A DNA stretch of 64,000 nucleotides from the NCBI RefSeq assembly GCF_000821305.1, contig NZ_CCXK01000017.1, positions 1,118,159 through 1,182,158 of the forward strand, read 5' to 3'. Within the stretch, counting starts at the first letter, position 1. Every line of letters begins with the position of its first letter. The notes below the pieces were generated by a model. The model did not search any database. It had not been told where the DNA came from and saw only the letters and a program-made list of their open reading frames with translations. This document shows positions 63,144 through 64,000 of the stretch, in pieces. Position numbers and translations under genes: made by a program. The DNA comes from Clostridium culturomicium. GTDB lineage: Bacteria > Bacillota > Clostridia > Clostridiales > Clostridiaceae.

Positions 63144-63852
63144 CTACACTATATTTGTTGTAGAAGATGATAGAGCAATTAGAAGTTTAATTGCAACTAC
63201 TTTGGAGATTCAAGGATATAAATATGAGGTTGCCATGAATGGCAAATCGGCCTTAATGGGAATCATCTCCTCCAAGCCCGATATAATTATTCTTGATTTA
63301 GGCTTACCTGACATAGACGGAGTTGAAATTATAACCAAAATACGCTCCTGGTCTGATGTACCGATTATTGTCGTTAGTGCCCGAAGCGATGATAAAGATA
63401 AAATCAATGCTTTAGATGCTGGAGCTGATGATTATCTAACAAAGCCCTTCAGTATTGATGAGTTACTAGCAAGATTAAGAGTTACTGTAAGAAGACTTAA
63501 TAATCAAAACAGTCATAGCAACTCTTCTGATAAAAATATATTTATTAATGGAGACTTAAAAATAGATTATGCTGCAGGTTGTACCTACTTAAATAATACA
63601 GAGATACATTTAACTCCAAATGAGTTTAAGCTTTTATCTCTATTAGCCAAAAATGTTGGTAAGGTACTCACTCATAACTATATCCTAAAAGAAATATGGA
63701 CAAATGCCCTTCCATATGATACTCAATCTTTAAGGGTATTCATGGCAACTCTTAGAAAAAAAATTGAACCCGATACCTCTAATCCAAAGTATATTCAAAC
63801 CCATATTGGTGTTGGCTATAGGATGTTAAAAATTGATGATACTATAAAGTAA
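63136..63852 (+). CDS. kdpE: response regulator KdpE
   Basis: 238 residues. Receiver with D54 (DIIILDLGLPDIDG) and K-containing GADDYLTKPF; OmpR-type winged helix with EIHLTPNEFKLLSLLAKN and SLRVFMATLRKKIEPD. Overlaps kdpD by eight bases, after AAGGAGGTTCAAATT. Expected to bind the tandem boxes at 60012-60128. Confidence 0.96.
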   Translation: MNNYTIFVVEDDRAIRSLIATTLEIQGYKYEVAMNGKSALMGIISSKPDIIILDLGLPDIDGVEIITKIRSWSDVPIIVVSARSDDKDKINALDAGADDYLTKPFSIDELLARLRVTVRRLNNQNSHSNSSDKNIFINGDLKIDYAAGCTYLNNTEIHLTPNEFKLLSLLAKNVGKVLTHNYILKEIWTNALPYDTQSLRVFMATLRKKIEPDTSNPKYIQTHIGVGYRMLKIDDTIK

Positions 63853-63863
63853 TTTAAATGATT

Positions 63864-63906
63864 AAAGCTGAGATCTAAGTTTTCAAACTAAAATCTCAGC
63901 TTTTAA
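63864..63906. terminator. terminator after kdpDE
   Basis: Stem AAAGCTGAGAT (63864-63874) with ATCTCAGCTTT (63893-63903), followed by TAAAG; also suits the convergent gene at the window edge. Confidence 0.75.
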
Positions 63907-63921
63907 AGTTCATATTATAAG

Positions 63922-64000
63922 TTAGTTATTTCTTATAACCTCTACTCTATACCCGTCTGGATCAGTAACAAAATAATATCTTGGCGGTTGTCCTGGAAGT
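63922..64000 (-). CDS. glyoxalase/VOC-family protein, C-terminal end
   Basis: Cut by the window edge. The visible end reads LPGQPPRYYFVTDPDGYRVE and VIRNN before TAA. The DPDGYRVEV motif with its metal-binding Glu marks lactoylglutathione lyase-like VOC proteins. Nothing more can be said from 26 codons. Confidence 0.75.
   Translation of the reverse strand, partial: LPGQPPRYYFVTDPDGYRVEVIRNN

Noticed and set aside
1..64000. CRISPR array, rRNA or tRNA genes
   Set aside because: No regularly spaced repeats and no tRNA- or rRNA-like sequence were seen; this was by eye only.

Overview
The window looks like a low-GC Clostridium (sensu stricto type) chromosome carrying one large integrative conjugative element (ICE). 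The AT-rich codon use, strong AGGAGG-type ribosome binding sites, and Clostridium-style gene families (NarL-type two-component/ABC-2 exporter cassette, M50 and type-IV ABC membrane proteins, kdp potassium system with divergent kdpDE) all point to a Firmicute. No rRNA, tRNA or CRISPR array was seen.

Left chromosomal flank (1-17133): the end of a radical-SAM DNA repair pair, an EamA transporter, a two-component system (3298-5023) divergent from a three-gene ABC exporter operon (5264-8477), small membrane proteins, an M50 peptidase, an HD hydrolase, a PH-domain protein, a flavodoxin, an ADP-ribosylglycohydrolase, a decayed Ig-like cell-wall protein, and an ABC-2 exporter whose ATPase gene is cut in two.

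The ICE (about 17134-55013, 37.9 kb) has a Tn916-type conjugation module but a large serine recombinase of the Tn5397 TndX / Tn4451 TnpX type. It sits exactly in the Walker A codons (Gly-Pro-Asn | Gly-Ala-Gly-Lys) of the ABC ATPase gene; the two gene halves lie at 55014-55129 and 16356-17135. From the left end it holds the recombinase, a Tn916 orf7/orf8-like sigma/regulator pair, a SipW signal peptidase operon with four TasA/CalY/BsaA-like matrix proteins and a giant SpaA-like adhesin, a small serine invertase, a class B sortase, a CBASS antiphage operon, then the orf13-orf23 conjugation genes with a likely oriT at 47131-47249, two ArdA antirestriction proteins, a solitary cytosine methyltransferase, and an LPKTG-anchored TQXA/VaFE pilin-like protein.

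Two ICE modules stand out. First, the CBASS operon (36622 down to 31763: CD-NTase, E2-E1 Cap2, JAMM Cap3, effector) ends in a protein that fuses a calcineurin-type metallophosphoesterase to a SAVED cyclic-oligonucleotide sensor, not one of the nuclease, TIR or membrane effectors usually described. It occupies the place held by tet(M) in Tn916 and, with the sortase gene, is bracketed by 61-bp direct repeats. Second, the matrix/adhesin operon is preceded by a roughly 100-bp segment flanked by inverted, palindromic sites with central dinucleotides AG and CT, lying against the gene of a serine invertase: a candidate phase-variable promoter controlling a mobile biofilm-matrix operon.

Right flank (55014-64000): the 5' half of the broken ATPase gene, kdpC, kdpB, kdpA (with an apparent one-base frameshift in a T9 tract close to its start), kdpF and a further 29-residue membrane peptide, then divergent kdpD-kdpE, with three OmpR-type tandem TTAA boxes between the two operons, and the end of a glyoxalase-family gene at the window edge.
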